Source: Parietichytrium sp. I65-24A
Taxonomy: Eukaryota > Sar > Bigyra > Thraustochytrida > Thraustochytriidae
Length of the DNA: 64,000 bases
Assembly (NCBI GenBank): GCA_012862575.1
Contig: BLSF01000040.1
Coordinates: 124,001-188,000, forward strand
Reading direction: 5' to 3'
In this document: one piece after another, positions 8,428 through 18,763 of the stretch
Numbering within the stretch: position 1 is the stretch's first letter
Layout: each line of letters starts with the position of its first letter
Notes under the pieces: generated by a model
Databases searched by the model: none
What the model was told of the DNA's origin: nothing
What the model saw: the letters and a program-made list of their open reading frames with translations, nothing else
Made by a program: the position numbers and the translations under genes

Positions 8428-11235
8428 CTAAAATGGCCGATCAAAATAACTTCTAACTTGACTCCTGGTGGCAGCTGCAGGGGGCTGACGAGGATTGAAT
8501 GGCATAGGATCAGTGCCGCTGGAACGGATTTCATCGACCTGCCCCTGTGTTCTATATTCCGTTCCCTTCGGCTGAGACTGAGATTGGGAGCGCCTAAGCT
8601 CTCTGTCATTTCCATGAGGAGCATCTAAAACAAACCGAATAAATTCGTCCATTTGAACTCGTGACCCCTGGTAAACTTTCGCCAAAAGCGGGGATTCGAG
8701 CAGCTGATCCACATCTCTCGAGGACAGCCCCAAGTTTAACTCTGATATTGCTCGTTTGGCTTCCAAGATTGTGAGATTCCCAACTCGAGAGGAGTCAAAG
8801 TGCTGTAGGTGCCGACGCAGGGACACCCCTCCAAATGACTTCACTTTTAGAGCTCTCTTTACTTTTGCACCAAGCTCGTCGATTGAAGGTCGCGACTTTG
8901 GGAAGCAAAAGTCTGTGAATTCTTGAAGCCCCCTGGGAGCACGAATAGACTCGTCTTGATTTTCGTTGCGAAGAAATGCGAAAGCTTCCTCTCGAGATAT
9001 GTCAAATCCAATGGCGGCTTGGCAACCCCTCAAGAGACTTAATAGTGTGATGTTGCAAGTATCGATATTCGTTCGAACAGGAATGGCGCGTTTTCTTTTG
9101 AGTATCTCCGTTCTCTCTTGCTCATGATCTGCAGGCGTGCTACGAAAGCTCTCATAAAGTGATGCAACAGAGTGGCTTCCGCCATTGATTTTCGACTGAA
9201 TGCTTCTTCGCAATTCCGCAGACACTTTGTTTGCGCTTCGCGGAGGAGCAATTGATAAAAACGCGTTCCAACCGTCTCGATTTAGGCCGAGCTTTGTCGG
9301 TTTCATCAACACTCGGGCAGATCCGGCTGAATTGTTACCTGCTCCGGTAACAGGAAGGGGCTGGCAACGAATGATTTTGTGCAGGTACGCCTCCATGGAA
9401 ATCCTGGGTTCGGATACTGTGTATGACGCAAGTCTGGAGTCGGCGTGGCTTTTCCCGAGCTTTTCTAGTGCCTTGGTAAGATTTTTATCACCGACAATTC
9501 CGTCACTGTCAAGATCAAAGGCTTCAAAAGATTCTTCCTCGTCCACTTTCCCCGTTGTGTGGTCGAAGAAAAGGTCTCGAATCCCTAGTACCAACTCGCG
9601 TTTCAACGCAAGGACTTCGCCGACGGTGTCATCTCCCCTCGACACTCCGGCAAGAAACGAGTCGTAGGAGATGGAGCCAGAGTGGTCCGCATCGAACTTG
9701 TTGACCACTGCCAAAAGATCTTTTGGGGCCAAATTTACTTGGAGATCTGATAAGCACTGCTTGAATTGCTGGACCGATATTGAACCCGTATATTGTGGAT
9801 CCATCTTGCCAAAGAAGTTTTGAATCTGAGCGCCACCGAAAGTATGCTTCCAGAAGTAATCTCGGACAGCTGAAAATACTGCTTCGAGTCTCGCGCTTGC
9901 TTCGGCTGGGCTGAGCGGGATCATGTGATTCAGAAATGCGTTGTAATTGTAGTTGTCTCCGTTACGTTTGAAAGGAAATAGCGCGTTCCTCAGGTCAGCT
10001 GTACTGATTTTCAGATCGTCTGTACTACACGACATCCGCTTTAAAGTTCTCTCCAAATTTGCAAATGTTATCAACCCAGAGCAGTCCTTATCTTTGGAGG
10101 CAAATAAAGTTGGAAGATCCACTGGAGCAGTGAAAGTGCACAGACCATTTCTGACATCCTCGCTCTGAATCGTGCCTTCCATCTCCAAAACGGGGTGGAA
10201 AAATACCTTCTCACCCACCTTGTCTCTGAAGACGTTTGGACTCTGGCACCTTGATGCGTATGGATGGTTGCGTATAAAGCTATTGGTTCCGGCTTTTGTT
10301 GTTTGGGATAGCGATGTACTTTGCTCTTTCAGAGCGCTTTTTAAAACCGTAACTGTAACTCCATCTCGAATGCAGGTATTCAGCTTCTCCTTGATTGCCG
10401 AAAGGACCATAGCTGATGAAGAGTCTTCTCGAGCTGTTACAGAGCCGTCAAAGTTGGTGACACTTAAATGTTTCGGTAGGCACGTGGCAAGATCCGCGTA
10501 CGAGATCGACGTTGCTCCGTGTTTCTTGTCAAAAGTCTCTGCCTGGTCGGCCAACTCCGCAATCAAGTATTTGTTTCGAATGTGTAAAAAGCTGTGAACT
10601 GAGTCTTTGAAGAGTTGCGCAACTTTAGAGCATGGCAACTTTTTTTCTACGCAACCATCAAATCTCTCAAAAAGTAAAGTCAACGAGCTTCTTCCAGCCC
10701 TTCTCAAAAACAGGGCGAAAAGCTCTTCCAGATCTTTTAGAAGCGCTTCTTTGGATTGCTGGTTCTTCAGTGCCCTTGAGACGTATGGATTCTGGAATGC
10801 TTCGGGTTGCTCTTTGGCAATAGGCCCATCTCCAATCTGCAGTTCTATTGTCACCTTGTTATCCAAACCAAACAATGCCAAGCTACAAAACGACTCTTGT
10901 ATAACATTGAGTGGGTTACCTTGAGACAAAAACCTTACATCCACACTCGCAGGCAGCTTCCCATCTTTTTCTAAGTTGCTTCTCAAAACTTTGAGTTTCG
11001 TTGTTCGGTCGATATTGTTCAAGTTGACAAAAGGCTCAGACGAGCCTTTCCACACGAGGCTGAGCAAATCGATTTTCGTAGACGGTTTACCATCAGTTTC
11101 AACTCTCAGATCTTGCTCCTCAATCGAACGTGGTGTGAGCGAGGAGTAGGCTGAACGTTCTCCTGACTTTACGAAGACAGATTTGCCGCGGGCAAACCTC
11201 GCGCTTCCTCTGTCCGCCGATGAATAGCTCCACAT
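8428..11235 (-). CDS. Large multi-EF-hand protein (EFCAB6-like), function unknown
   Basis: 935 residues in one exon from ATG 11235; the frame stays open upstream only to a GTG at 11247. No catalytic domain is visible. EF-hand-like loops occur at roughly residues 380-395 (DKDCSGLITFAN), 479-490 (DPQYTGSISVQQ), 515-526 (DADHSGSISYDS) and 574-585 (DLDSDGIVGDKN). Degenerate paired-EF regions appear elsewhere, for example near 175-260 and in the C-terminal 250 residues. Most loops lack the final Glu, so calcium binding is doubtful at several. The repeated weak EF-hand layout resembles EFCAB6-type proteins, some of which are ciliary. That comparison is inference from architecture. It is divergent to the MKKS-like chaperonin with about 1 kb between starts. 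Confidence 0.75.
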   Translation of the reverse strand: MWSYSSADRGSARFARGKSVFVKSGERSAYSSLTPRSIEEQDLRVETDGKPSTKIDLLSLVWKGSSEPFVNLNNIDRTTKLKVLRSNLEKDGKLPASVDVRFLSQGNPLNVIQESFCSLALFGLDNKVTIELQIGDGPIAKEQPEAFQNPYVSRALKNQQSKEALLKDLEELFALFLRRAGRSSLTLLFERFDGCVEKKLPCSKVAQLFKDSVHSFLHIRNKYLIAELADQAETFDKKHGATSISYADLATCLPKHLSVTNFDGSVTAREDSSSAMVLSAIKEKLNTCIRDGVTVTVLKSALKEQSTSLSQTTKAGTNSFIRNHPYASRCQSPNVFRDKVGEKVFFHPVLEMEGTIQSEDVRNGLCTFTAPVDLPTLFASKDKDCSGLITFANLERTLKRMSCSTDDLKISTADLRNALFPFKRNGDNYNYNAFLNHMIPLSPAEASARLEAVFSAVRDYFWKHTFGGAQIQNFFGKMDPQYTGSISVQQFKQCLSDLQVNLAPKDLLAVVNKFDADHSGSISYDSFLAGVSRGDDTVGEVLALKRELVLGIRDLFFDHTTGKVDEEESFEAFDLDSDGIVGDKNLTKALEKLGKSHADSRLASYTVSEPRISMEAYLHKIIRCQPLPVTGAGNNSAGSARVLMKPTKLGLNRDGWNAFLSIAPPRSANKVSAELRRSIQSKINGGSHSVASLYESFRSTPADHEQERTEILKRKRAIPVRTNIDTCNITLLSLLRGCQAAIGFDISREEAFAFLRNENQDESIRAPRGLQEFTDFCFPKSRPSIDELGAKVKRALKVKSFGGVSLRRHLQHFDSSRVGNLTILEAKRAISELNLGLSSRDVDQLLESPLLAKVYQGSRVQMDEFIRFVLDAPHGNDRELRRSQSQSQPKGTEYRTQGQVDEIRSSGTDPMPFNPRQPPAAATRSQVRSYFDRPF

Positions 11236-12272
11236 TGCGCCGTCCACCGCACTATTCTCCTTTCCCCCGTTCTCTTCGTGGAGAAGCTTTCTTACTTGTT
11301 TGCTTTGAAGAGCTCAGATGTCTTCTCACGCCTGTGCACTCATGCGAGTGACAGCAGCTGGCCACCGAGTGTTCCGCCAACCGCCAACTGAAAGGCTTTG
11401 AAACAAGTCGACTCTTGCTCTGTGCTCGTGTCAAGCTATGAAGTAAATCGTTTTGCCGTTGGCAAATCCGCCACAAAGACCTTTCAGAAAGCAGTGCAAG
11501 GCAGTGCGACAAGACCTCGCTTACAAGTGCGTTGCCACTTGTCGATGAGCGTGCCTTGTATCAGAAGTCAAGAGTGCAAGTGTCTGACTTTGGCTTCCCT
11601 CAGCCACGTTCACAATCCCAGCACGATCACAGCGACAATCCAGTCCCAGGCACAGTCGCGACCACGATCGCACGATCGCGAGTCTCAGTCTCAAATTGAG
11701 TGTCACGTGGTCGCGTGGTAGCGTGGTCACAGTCACGATCACAATCATTTACGTCACGGACGGTCACGGTCACGGTCCAATGAGAAAACGGACACCTCTC
11801 CACAACTTGTACGTGTACATACCGGCAACACTCTAGTAGGTACTACTCAGTGCCCACATTTCAGTACTAGCTACTAGCATAGACACGCTCCTATTCGTGT
11901 TCCTAACGTCTGCCAACCTTTCCATCTTCCTGCTGTTAGTGAATTAGTCTAGATTCTTGCATAGGATGGCAGTAGTGGTGGCGTATACTTATGGCGTGCG
12001 TGACTAATATTATTACCACGCTCTTTGAGATCCACATGGTATCTCATGGTGCGAGGATCCTTCGTTAGCGTTTCGCTTTTCAAGTCCTCGAGTACACCCT
12101 CTGAAGGTCTCGTCCTGGTCGCGTAGCTAGCAAGAGTCACTCAGAAGGTGTTGTGCTGTTTCAGTTGAATCTTAACGGAAAGTAGACTGTGGGACTCACT
12201 CGCAAAGCTTTAAGGGGGTTGTGTGCGTGTCGCTGAGGCTGCAGATCGAAATCGTCAAGTGCGTCGAAAGCA
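11236..12272. other. Divergent intergenic region with GTCAC/GATC-rich low complexity
   Basis: About 1.0 kb between the EF-hand gene and the MKKS-like gene. Positions 11620-11780 are rich in short repeats of GATCAC, CACGATCG and GGTCAC. GTAC words occur near 11808-11850. No coding region is supported. Confidence 0.5.
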
Positions 12273-14251
12273 ATGGAAGATCGTCGCGTGGCGCTATCTT
12301 TGGAGGAAGCCAAAACGCTTCTTGAGGCTCTAAACAAAGCAGTTGCCAAGCTAGGTAAGTGCAAGACTTGGTCTTGCTTGCTCAACATTTTGCCGGAATA
12401 TTGCCGACTGACAGTTATGTAAAGATCAAGTGTCAGAATCATTGGTTAAGTGCGAGGGAAAGTTGGAAAGTGCTCGAGCTGTGCAAAAGCAAGCATCCGA
12501 GGAGATTGTCGATCAAGTGGTGGGTTGGTTCCAGGCATAACCGTGCGCTCTTTTTCTTGAAGTGATGGCCACAAATTTGATTTCGATCGGAGCACTTTGT
12601 GAACGTTTTGGGTCGTGGAAAGACGGCTGTCAAAACTTAAAAATTCTTCATTCAGACACTGGTGACCATCTTAGTTCAAGTAAGTCCTTTTCTTGGAGCA
12701 AGAACAAATTTAATGATCATCTCACACGAGTTGTGCGATTCAGATTTAATCGAGATTTTAAGGCATGGGGCTGGCTCTTCAAATGCTGCAGGCTTTCTGG
12801 TCGGAGTCTGTGACGATCACAGGCGTAGCCACTGGAACGAAACTGATTCCTTGCTTGACTTGGTGGGCAAGTTGAGCGGCGAGTTGTACAACTTGATGCA
12901 AGGTAGGGGCTACTCTGTTGATCAAGTGCGCATTGCGCTGGAAACTTGTCGCAACCTGTGCGAGGAAAGCCTAGACGGGGCATTGGCGCTGAACATGCGT
13001 AGTGAGGTTTCAGCAGCTGACCTCACCGGAATTTCAATCTGCTCCTGCATCGACGAAATAGCCGAGAGTCTGTCGATCGTCGGCGAAGAGGTAAGTATAC
13101 TTCAGGTCTCCGCTGAGTTCTTGTACGGGGCATAAGTGATTACTCACCAGCAAAAGTGATGGCAGGTTGCAAAAATTCAAACTTTGAGTACTCCAAGCGG
13201 TGCGTCTTGGGACCTTGGTGCTGTTATTGTTCAGAGGTATTTTAAAGGTGTGGCTCCTTCTGAAAGCGGCCGTAATGTGCAACACGTGATTGGTATTTTT
13301 GTGGAAGACGTCAATGACCGGACACAGTCGTGCTTCCAAATTTGCAAGCAACGTTGGCGCTCCAACGAGGTGCAAGATAGCTGCATCGGGTTGTTGCGGA
13401 ACGATTTAACCTCCGCCTCTGCTGGAAAAGGGCCGGCTGGTGGTGTTCCTGGTCTTAGCAAACCACTTCAATTGCTGCACCCAGTACAGCTCGTCAGTTT
13501 TGAAGCAAGTCTGGAGTCACGAGCTCAAAACGTCGTTGCGGAGCTAGCAGACTCGGGAGTGTGTATCGTTTTGTGTTCTGGTTTGGTAGAAGAAGCAGTT
13601 CAGCGAGACTGTGCCGAGCGGCATGGTGTCTTAATCGTTCCGAAAGTTAAACTGCGTCAGCTTGAAGCGGTATCCCGTTTGTGCGAGATTCCGATTTTTG
13701 CTGATCAAATTCAGTTCTTGAAGTGGTGCCGCTCTAAAATTGCTCATGACTCTCGCCGAGCTAGACAGCTACGTCTGTCGACCAAAGCCATGAGAAATGT
13801 CACGACTTCAGAAAGTACCAGTCTGCTGGCATTCGAGTGGGACCAATCTATTTTTCTCGATTGCGAGAGCATGAAAGGACTGCATATTCCGAGTTCAATT
13901 CTGCTCTGCTCCAGAACTCGAGCTGGTTTAGATGTGCTGGAGAATAGGTTTTGGGCGCACCTCTTTCTTCTTCGCGGCCTGAGTTGCCATGGCCGTGCCG
14001 CTCCGGGAGGGCTAGCGGCCGTTTTGACCGCTCTCTCGCACGAACTTGCTTCCGCTGTTCCTCAGTTAGGACTCGTTGAAGGTGAGTGTGCAAGCGCCAT
14101 CGTGTCTGCATATTCATCCGTTTCAGCGTTTCGGGCTTGTATCGTCAATCAAGCGAAATCAACGCATTGTCTGCATGATTGGGAGGCAATCCGATCATGC
14201 GTGCTTTCGAGCTTCAGAGTTGTGCTAGTTGCACTTTGTACTGGCGCTTGA
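12273..14251 (+). CDS. MKKS/BBS6-like divergent chaperonin, five exons
   Basis: Proposed exons: 12273-12354, 12425-12523, 12593-12679, 12744-13090 and 13166-14251, with introns of 64-75 nt. Donors are GTAAGT except intron 2 (GTTGGT, least certain). The joined frame is 566 residues; human MKKS is 570. It begins MEDRRVALSLEEAKTLLEAL and is a group II chaperonin-like protein. An equatorial segment FGSWKDGCQNLKIL replaces LGPRG, and the region where CCTs have GDGTT reads GAGSSNAAGF, so ATPase activity is probably lost. The apical-type segment GVCIVLCSGLVEEAVQRD followed by HGVLIVPKVKLRQLEAVSRL, and a C-terminal SSILLCSRTRAGLDVLE region, match the BBS-type chaperonins. These assist assembly of the ciliary BBSome in animals. 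It could instead be another CCT-like paralog. Confidence 0.72.
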
Positions 14252-14285
14252 GGAAGGAAGCAAGCTGTGTTCTGTTTGACTTGTC

Positions 14286-14442
14286 AGGACTATGAATTTT
14301 TGGAACACGTGTCTGGGTCATTCCTCGCATGCACGTGATTTATTACCTTTCGTTCACGACACTTGCCAGAACTATGCATTCGACCACGTCCCTGGGCCAT
14401 TCCTCGCGTGGACGCGTTTTATCATCTTTCTCTCGTTCACGA
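14286..14442. repeat. Imperfect tandem duplication of about 75 bp
   Basis: Copy A (14286-14359) and copy B (14367-14442) align along their length. Shared anchors are ACTATG near the start, CTGGG-CATTCCTCGC in the middle, and CGTTCACGA at the end. It lies just downstream of the MKKS-like stop codon. The two copies differ at many sites, so the duplication is not recent. Confidence 0.7.
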
Positions 14443-14888
14443 ATCCTTCGCGATGGGGAAGGACAGCATTTTGCGGATGACTGATTTCATCATACACATC
14501 GATGAAGATGCCAGGGAAGGACTCACTTTACCAAAATGCTGAATTCTGAATTTTGGTGGGGTGGGGAACCGTGCGGTTTGGATTATTGATCTCTGGTGTT
14601 TTTGTTAGTTCGCTCAAGGAGAAAATTTAAAAAATTTATTTCGATTTTTTTTGAATTTGAATTTTGAATTAAATTATTCACCAGTTCTTTCAACTAGCAA
14701 AGGCGGTGCCTCTCGTATCGGTGCCAAAATAGTCTCTGCAGTAAGGTAGCTAGTCACCCTCCCGACCTGAGGTGGGGCGGGTGGGGTTAGACTGCTTTTG
14801 ATGGGATGCGAAGCAGAACTGTAACGTATTAAGTAGTCACTCCTATGAGAGCTCTTTCAACTTGATTTTGAGCGAATAATGTAATGCT

Positions 14889-14908
14889 GGGTGGGGTCTG
14901 GGGTGGGG
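14889..14908 (+). promoter_or_regulatory. Candidate G-quadruplex upstream of importin alpha
   Basis: Four guanine runs of 3, 4, 4 and 4 separated by loops T, TCT and T fit the standard quadruplex pattern. It lies about 440 bp upstream of the importin alpha start on the coding strand. Folding and any regulatory role are inferred from pattern only. Confidence 0.45.
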
Positions 14909-15346
14909 AACTAGGCTTGTGGTACGGCTATATACCCTCGAACACGATGAGACGCTATGCAAACGACTATGAGGCACTAGAGGTGGGGAGTTGAGCCTCC
15001 TATAAGCGAGCGCCTATCTCTCTCATAGTATACTCATAGTATGTCTGAGGAGAGAAGGCTGGGGGTTTGCTATGCAGGAGAGTAGCATATTCATCCCAGT
15101 TTTTAGTCGGTAGTCGGGTTAGTCGGGTTGCATGGTTTCGCTCTAGTTTCGCTGAGGACAATAGCAACACAACGGGAAAGCGAGAGGCATACAACAAGCA
15201 AGGAAAGCAGGCGAGCAGCAGCGCGACAAGCATCAGCATCAGCAGCAGCACCGGCAGCAGACCCAAAACACCAAATTGAAAAAAGACAGCGTTGCAGACG
15301 AGCTCGGAAGTCGCGTAGGAGTAAAAGCGCTAAAAAAGTTAGCACC

Positions 15347-16978
15347 ATGTTTGCGAACAGCAGCAACGCCTCAGCAGAGGTCAAGCAGACGCGTCTGGGA
15401 GTAGACGTCCTGGAGTCCCGCAAGAAGCGCGAGGAGATGAGTGTGCAGATCAGAAAGAACAAGCGTGCCGATGTTCTGCGCAAGCGACGGATGATGATGA
15501 CTGCGACGGAGGAATCCGAGAGCAAAGGCGCGGACGACTCCAACAACGGAGAAGAGCCTGTGAACGTCATTCCCTGCACTTTGAGCCATGTGAACCAGAT
15601 GCTCAGTGCCATGCAGAGTTCTCAGTATGAGGACCAGCTCGCAGGAACCAGGGCGGTTCGCAAGCTTCTTTCCAAGCCAACGGATCCTCCTGTTCAGACC
15701 ATCGTGGACATGGGTTTCTTGCCATACCTGTGCGAGTTTCTCAAGTTCAGCGACAAGCCAACGCTCCAATTCGAGGCTGCCTGGGCGCTCACCAACATTG
15801 GATCTTCCGATCTGACCGAGGAGCTGGTGCACGGGGGCTGCCTCCCGTACCTGGTGCCGCTCTTGCGCTCTTCAGATTGCTCCGTCCGCGAACAAGCGGC
15901 TTGGTGTCTCGGAAATATCGCAGGGGACTGCTCGGAGTTTAGGGATATGATTTTGAACACTGAGGGTGCTTTGGAGGGCCTCGTCCTCAACTTGCAGCAT
16001 CCAGAGAACATTAGCATGATGCGCAATGTGACTTGGGTGGTGTCCAACTTGTGCCGCGGTAGCAGGCCAAAGCCATCTCTCGAGAAGATCACTCCTCTCG
16101 TTCCGATTTTGGCGAGTATCATTGAGCAGTGCGGAGACGAAGAGACGATTATTGACGCGACCTGGGCGTTGAGCTACGTCAGTGATGGGGAGAATGAGAG
16201 AATAGACCTCGTCGTGAACACAGGTATCGCTGCAACACTGTGCAAAATGCTACACAACAACATCGAGCGCTGCATCGCCCCCGCACTTCGAACTCTTGGC
16301 AATATTGTAACCGGCTCCGACCGCCATACCCAGGCCGCATTAGACGCAGGTTTGCTCCCCGAACTCGTTCCTTTGCTGTCTCACATCAAGTCAAGTGTCC
16401 GCAAGGAGGCTGTCTGGGCTGCGTCCAACGTGACAGCTGGAACCAAGGCACAGATTGATGCTTTCTTGTCAGTACCAGGACTCCCAGAGGGTATTGTGAC
16501 CGCATTGGATCAAGGCGAGTGGCCTGTGAAAAAGGAGGCTGCTTGGACATTCGCCAACATCTGCACTGGCGGAGACCAGAACCAGATTGTTCTCCTCGTC
16601 GAGAAATTCAAGATCCTTGGCCCACTTTGTGCTATGCTGGACTGTTCTGATGTCAAGATTGTCGACGTACTGCTTGGAGCGGTGGAGTCCATCTTGAAGA
16701 TCAACACAGAAAAGTATACCATCGAGATCGAGGAGTGCAATGGACTGGACATTTTGGAGGAGCTGCAAAATCACAGCACTGAGAGCATTGCAGACAAGTC
16801 GCGCGAGCTCATCGAACAATTCTTCGGAGTCGAGGACGACGAGGAGGAGTTGGGCTTCGCTCCAGAGGTCGACAACTCGTCAAACACATTTTCGTTCTCT
16901 GGAATGGGGGAGTTTGGTCACCAGCCACAAGCTATTGCAGCCGGCTCGTCCAACTTTAACTTTTCTGGCGTGTTTTAA
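15347..16978 (+). CDS. Importin subunit alpha (karyopherin alpha)
   Basis: 543 residues from ATG 15347 (context GCACCATGT), the usual importin alpha length; the frame is open further upstream but without conserved sequence. It binds classical nuclear localisation signals on cargo and, through its N-terminal IBB domain, importin beta for import through nuclear pores. The IBB is clear: KQTRLGVDVLESRKKREEMS followed by RKNKRADVLRKRR at about 11-47. About ten armadillo repeats follow, with conserved Trp-Asn pairs in segments such as EAAWALTNIGS, EQAAWCLGNIAGD, RNVTWVVSNLCRG, IDATWALSYVSDG, EAVWAASNVTAG and EAAWTFANICTG that form the NLS-binding groove. The C-terminus is acidic then Ser/Gly/Phe-rich. 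A divergent paralog lies 4.3 kb downstream in the same orientation. Confidence 0.97.
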   Translation: MFANSSNASAEVKQTRLGVDVLESRKKREEMSVQIRKNKRADVLRKRRMMMTATEESESKGADDSNNGEEPVNVIPCTLSHVNQMLSAMQSSQYEDQLAGTRAVRKLLSKPTDPPVQTIVDMGFLPYLCEFLKFSDKPTLQFEAAWALTNIGSSDLTEELVHGGCLPYLVPLLRSSDCSVREQAAWCLGNIAGDCSEFRDMILNTEGALEGLVLNLQHPENISMMRNVTWVVSNLCRGSRPKPSLEKITPLVPILASIIEQCGDEETIIDATWALSYVSDGENERIDLVVNTGIAATLCKMLHNNIERCIAPALRTLGNIVTGSDRHTQAALDAGLLPELVPLLSHIKSSVRKEAVWAASNVTAGTKAQIDAFLSVPGLPEGIVTALDQGEWPVKKEAAWTFANICTGGDQNQIVLLVEKFKILGPLCAMLDCSDVKIVDVLLGAVESILKINTEKYTIEIEECNGLDILEELQNHSTESIADKSRELIEQFFGVEDDEEELGFAPEVDNSSNTFSFSGMGEFGHQPQAIAAGSSNFNFSGVF

Positions 16979-18385
16979 AATCTTGAGTCGTGTCACGACC
17001 CTTAGGGTTGCCGTCCTTCCCTCGAGGCAGATATTCGGTTCGCGACTAGTCGCGTTACTTCCCCTTTTCCCCTCTTCGCTTCCTACTGCAGGACTTGTTG
17101 TACAGCTTGCTCCACTTTGTGCTCTCTTCCGAGCGAACAAACTAATCGCATTCGCATATCTTTCTCCAATCTTTATATATAAAAACCTGATTTGACGAAG
17201 TGATAAAAGACACTTTCTTTCCTCTTTCGGCGCGGTGCATCACCCACAGTGTCCACCTTTTTCAACAGCTCATGAGGCGCGGCAAACCAGCCCGGTACGA
17301 CTGTTCAGTCGAAGACTCTGCTCTCTTGCTTGCTATTTGAAATAATACAATTCGGCGCGAAGAGAGATTCGCAACTCATCTTTGGTTATGATGCGAGCAA
17401 AAGGGCGAGTGAATGCCCAGAGAAGAAGAAACAAGCAATCAAGACTGGCTGGACTCCAGAAAATGCGAAACCCTCACCCTCAGAAAATATGTGGGTTCTT
17501 GAAGACGACTATGGCCGCCGGCGTGGAAGAGGGAAACGATCATTTGGAAATATCCGAGCCAATGTGGACGGGATGATCATTCGTCGGAATTTCATTCTGC
17601 AAGTTTGTCAAACAAAGTTGATCACTTCGTGATCACTTCGCAAGTCTCGCGACTTCTGGAACCCAAACCATTAAAATCTTCCGTGCTGGTAACTTGGTTC
17701 AGTGCCACAGTGAAACTCTAATCATATGAGTAATTGTACCTCTACAGATATGTATAGGGAACGAAAAAGAGCATTTAACAAGCCCCTTGGCTCAACTACC
17801 TGGTTGTACTAACAATTGTTTAGTCAGTGGTCCAATTCGGATGGTAATGAGTTTTCTTAGGCAAGGGCCACGAGCAAACTTTTTTGTACCCTCACAACTT
17901 GCCCACCCTCGCTCGCAAGGCATAGGCACAAAAACTTGTCGTGTCAAAGGGTTCAAAGGGAACCAGCCAGCTTGCTCAGAAAGTCGAAAAGTACTCTAAT
18001 AAAAGTGAGGTCGTGTCTCAAGATAGTACACCGATTTTTTAAAGAGAGAGGCAAGTTGTCCAAAGAAACATCGTTCATTGATGATGATGATTGGCAGGCA
18101 CGCGTTTTGTGCTTGTGTTTGGAGATGAAACTAGAGGTAACCTATGAGCAATATTAGTGCGGAACACTGGCGACATTTCGCCTCTGTGTCAAGTGTGCAG
18201 ATGATTCAACAGATCTGTACCAATACCGGCAATAGGACTAGTTATACAGGGTTACCTACTTCACGCTGGCCAAAAGCAAAAGCATTTGGGATATTTTGGG
18301 ACCTGACGCGACTTGCTGCCAGTGAAGCGCGCTACAATTGCCTTTGACAGCCCACTTTGTGCGAGCTTCTCTCCTGTACTGTACA

Positions 18386-18763
18386 ATGAACGAAGAAACG
18401 AGCCCCTTCAAGAAACACAAGCTATTGAAGGTGAGTCCCCGTCCTCTCCTTGGGATCTCCTGATTGCTGATTGACGCACGAGCCTCCAAGTACCTGATGA
18501 AATGAAATGATTTGGTTTATAAACCGTTGATGATGGTGCGTAGCATTGCCAGGTGTGGCCACACCTCAACCTCAATGTATCGATGTTTTCGCGAAATTGG
18601 CCCAAGAACTTGACAAGGATACCATCTCTGCCGTTTTGTAGCCCTTTGAGCACCATGGGCCACAAATGCGCATTGCTGTTTACATCAGCAATACTGCAGC
18701 AGATTTTCTCATCAAACTCAGGAATCTCAGCCTCTTGTCTCGGACAAAATGAATTTGCTCAAT
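18386..18763 (+). pseudogene. Possible degenerate gene remnant (unidentified)
   Basis: An ATG at 18386 opens a short protein-like stretch (MNEETSPFKKHKLLK) ending at a good GTGAGT donor at 18431. After a possible acceptor near 18552, one frame reads ATPQPQCIDVFAKLAQELD and continues protein-like. It crosses an in-frame TAG at 18639-18641 and continues with PFEHHGPQMRIAVYIS and DFLIKLRNLSLLSRTK up to a TGA. The first and second parts are not in phase with the obvious splice sites. The stop plus the phase problem suggest a decayed gene; chance is the alternative. I do not recognise the family. Confidence 0.22.

Larger units (their letters stand above)
14252..15346. other. Intergenic region upstream of importin alpha, GGTGGGG-rich
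   Basis: About 1.1 kb. After the 75-bp duplication it holds an AT-rich stretch (14620-14690). GGTGGGG-type words then recur at about 14556, 14771, 14889 and 14981, all on the plus strand. The part from 15128 is open in the importin frame but encodes an Arg/Ser/Ala-rich stretch unlike importin, so it is treated as 5' UTR. Confidence 0.5.

Noticed and set aside
15128-15346. N-terminal extension of importin alpha
   Set aside because: Low-complexity Arg/Ala/Ser reading without similarity; the IBB starts soon after ATG 15347.
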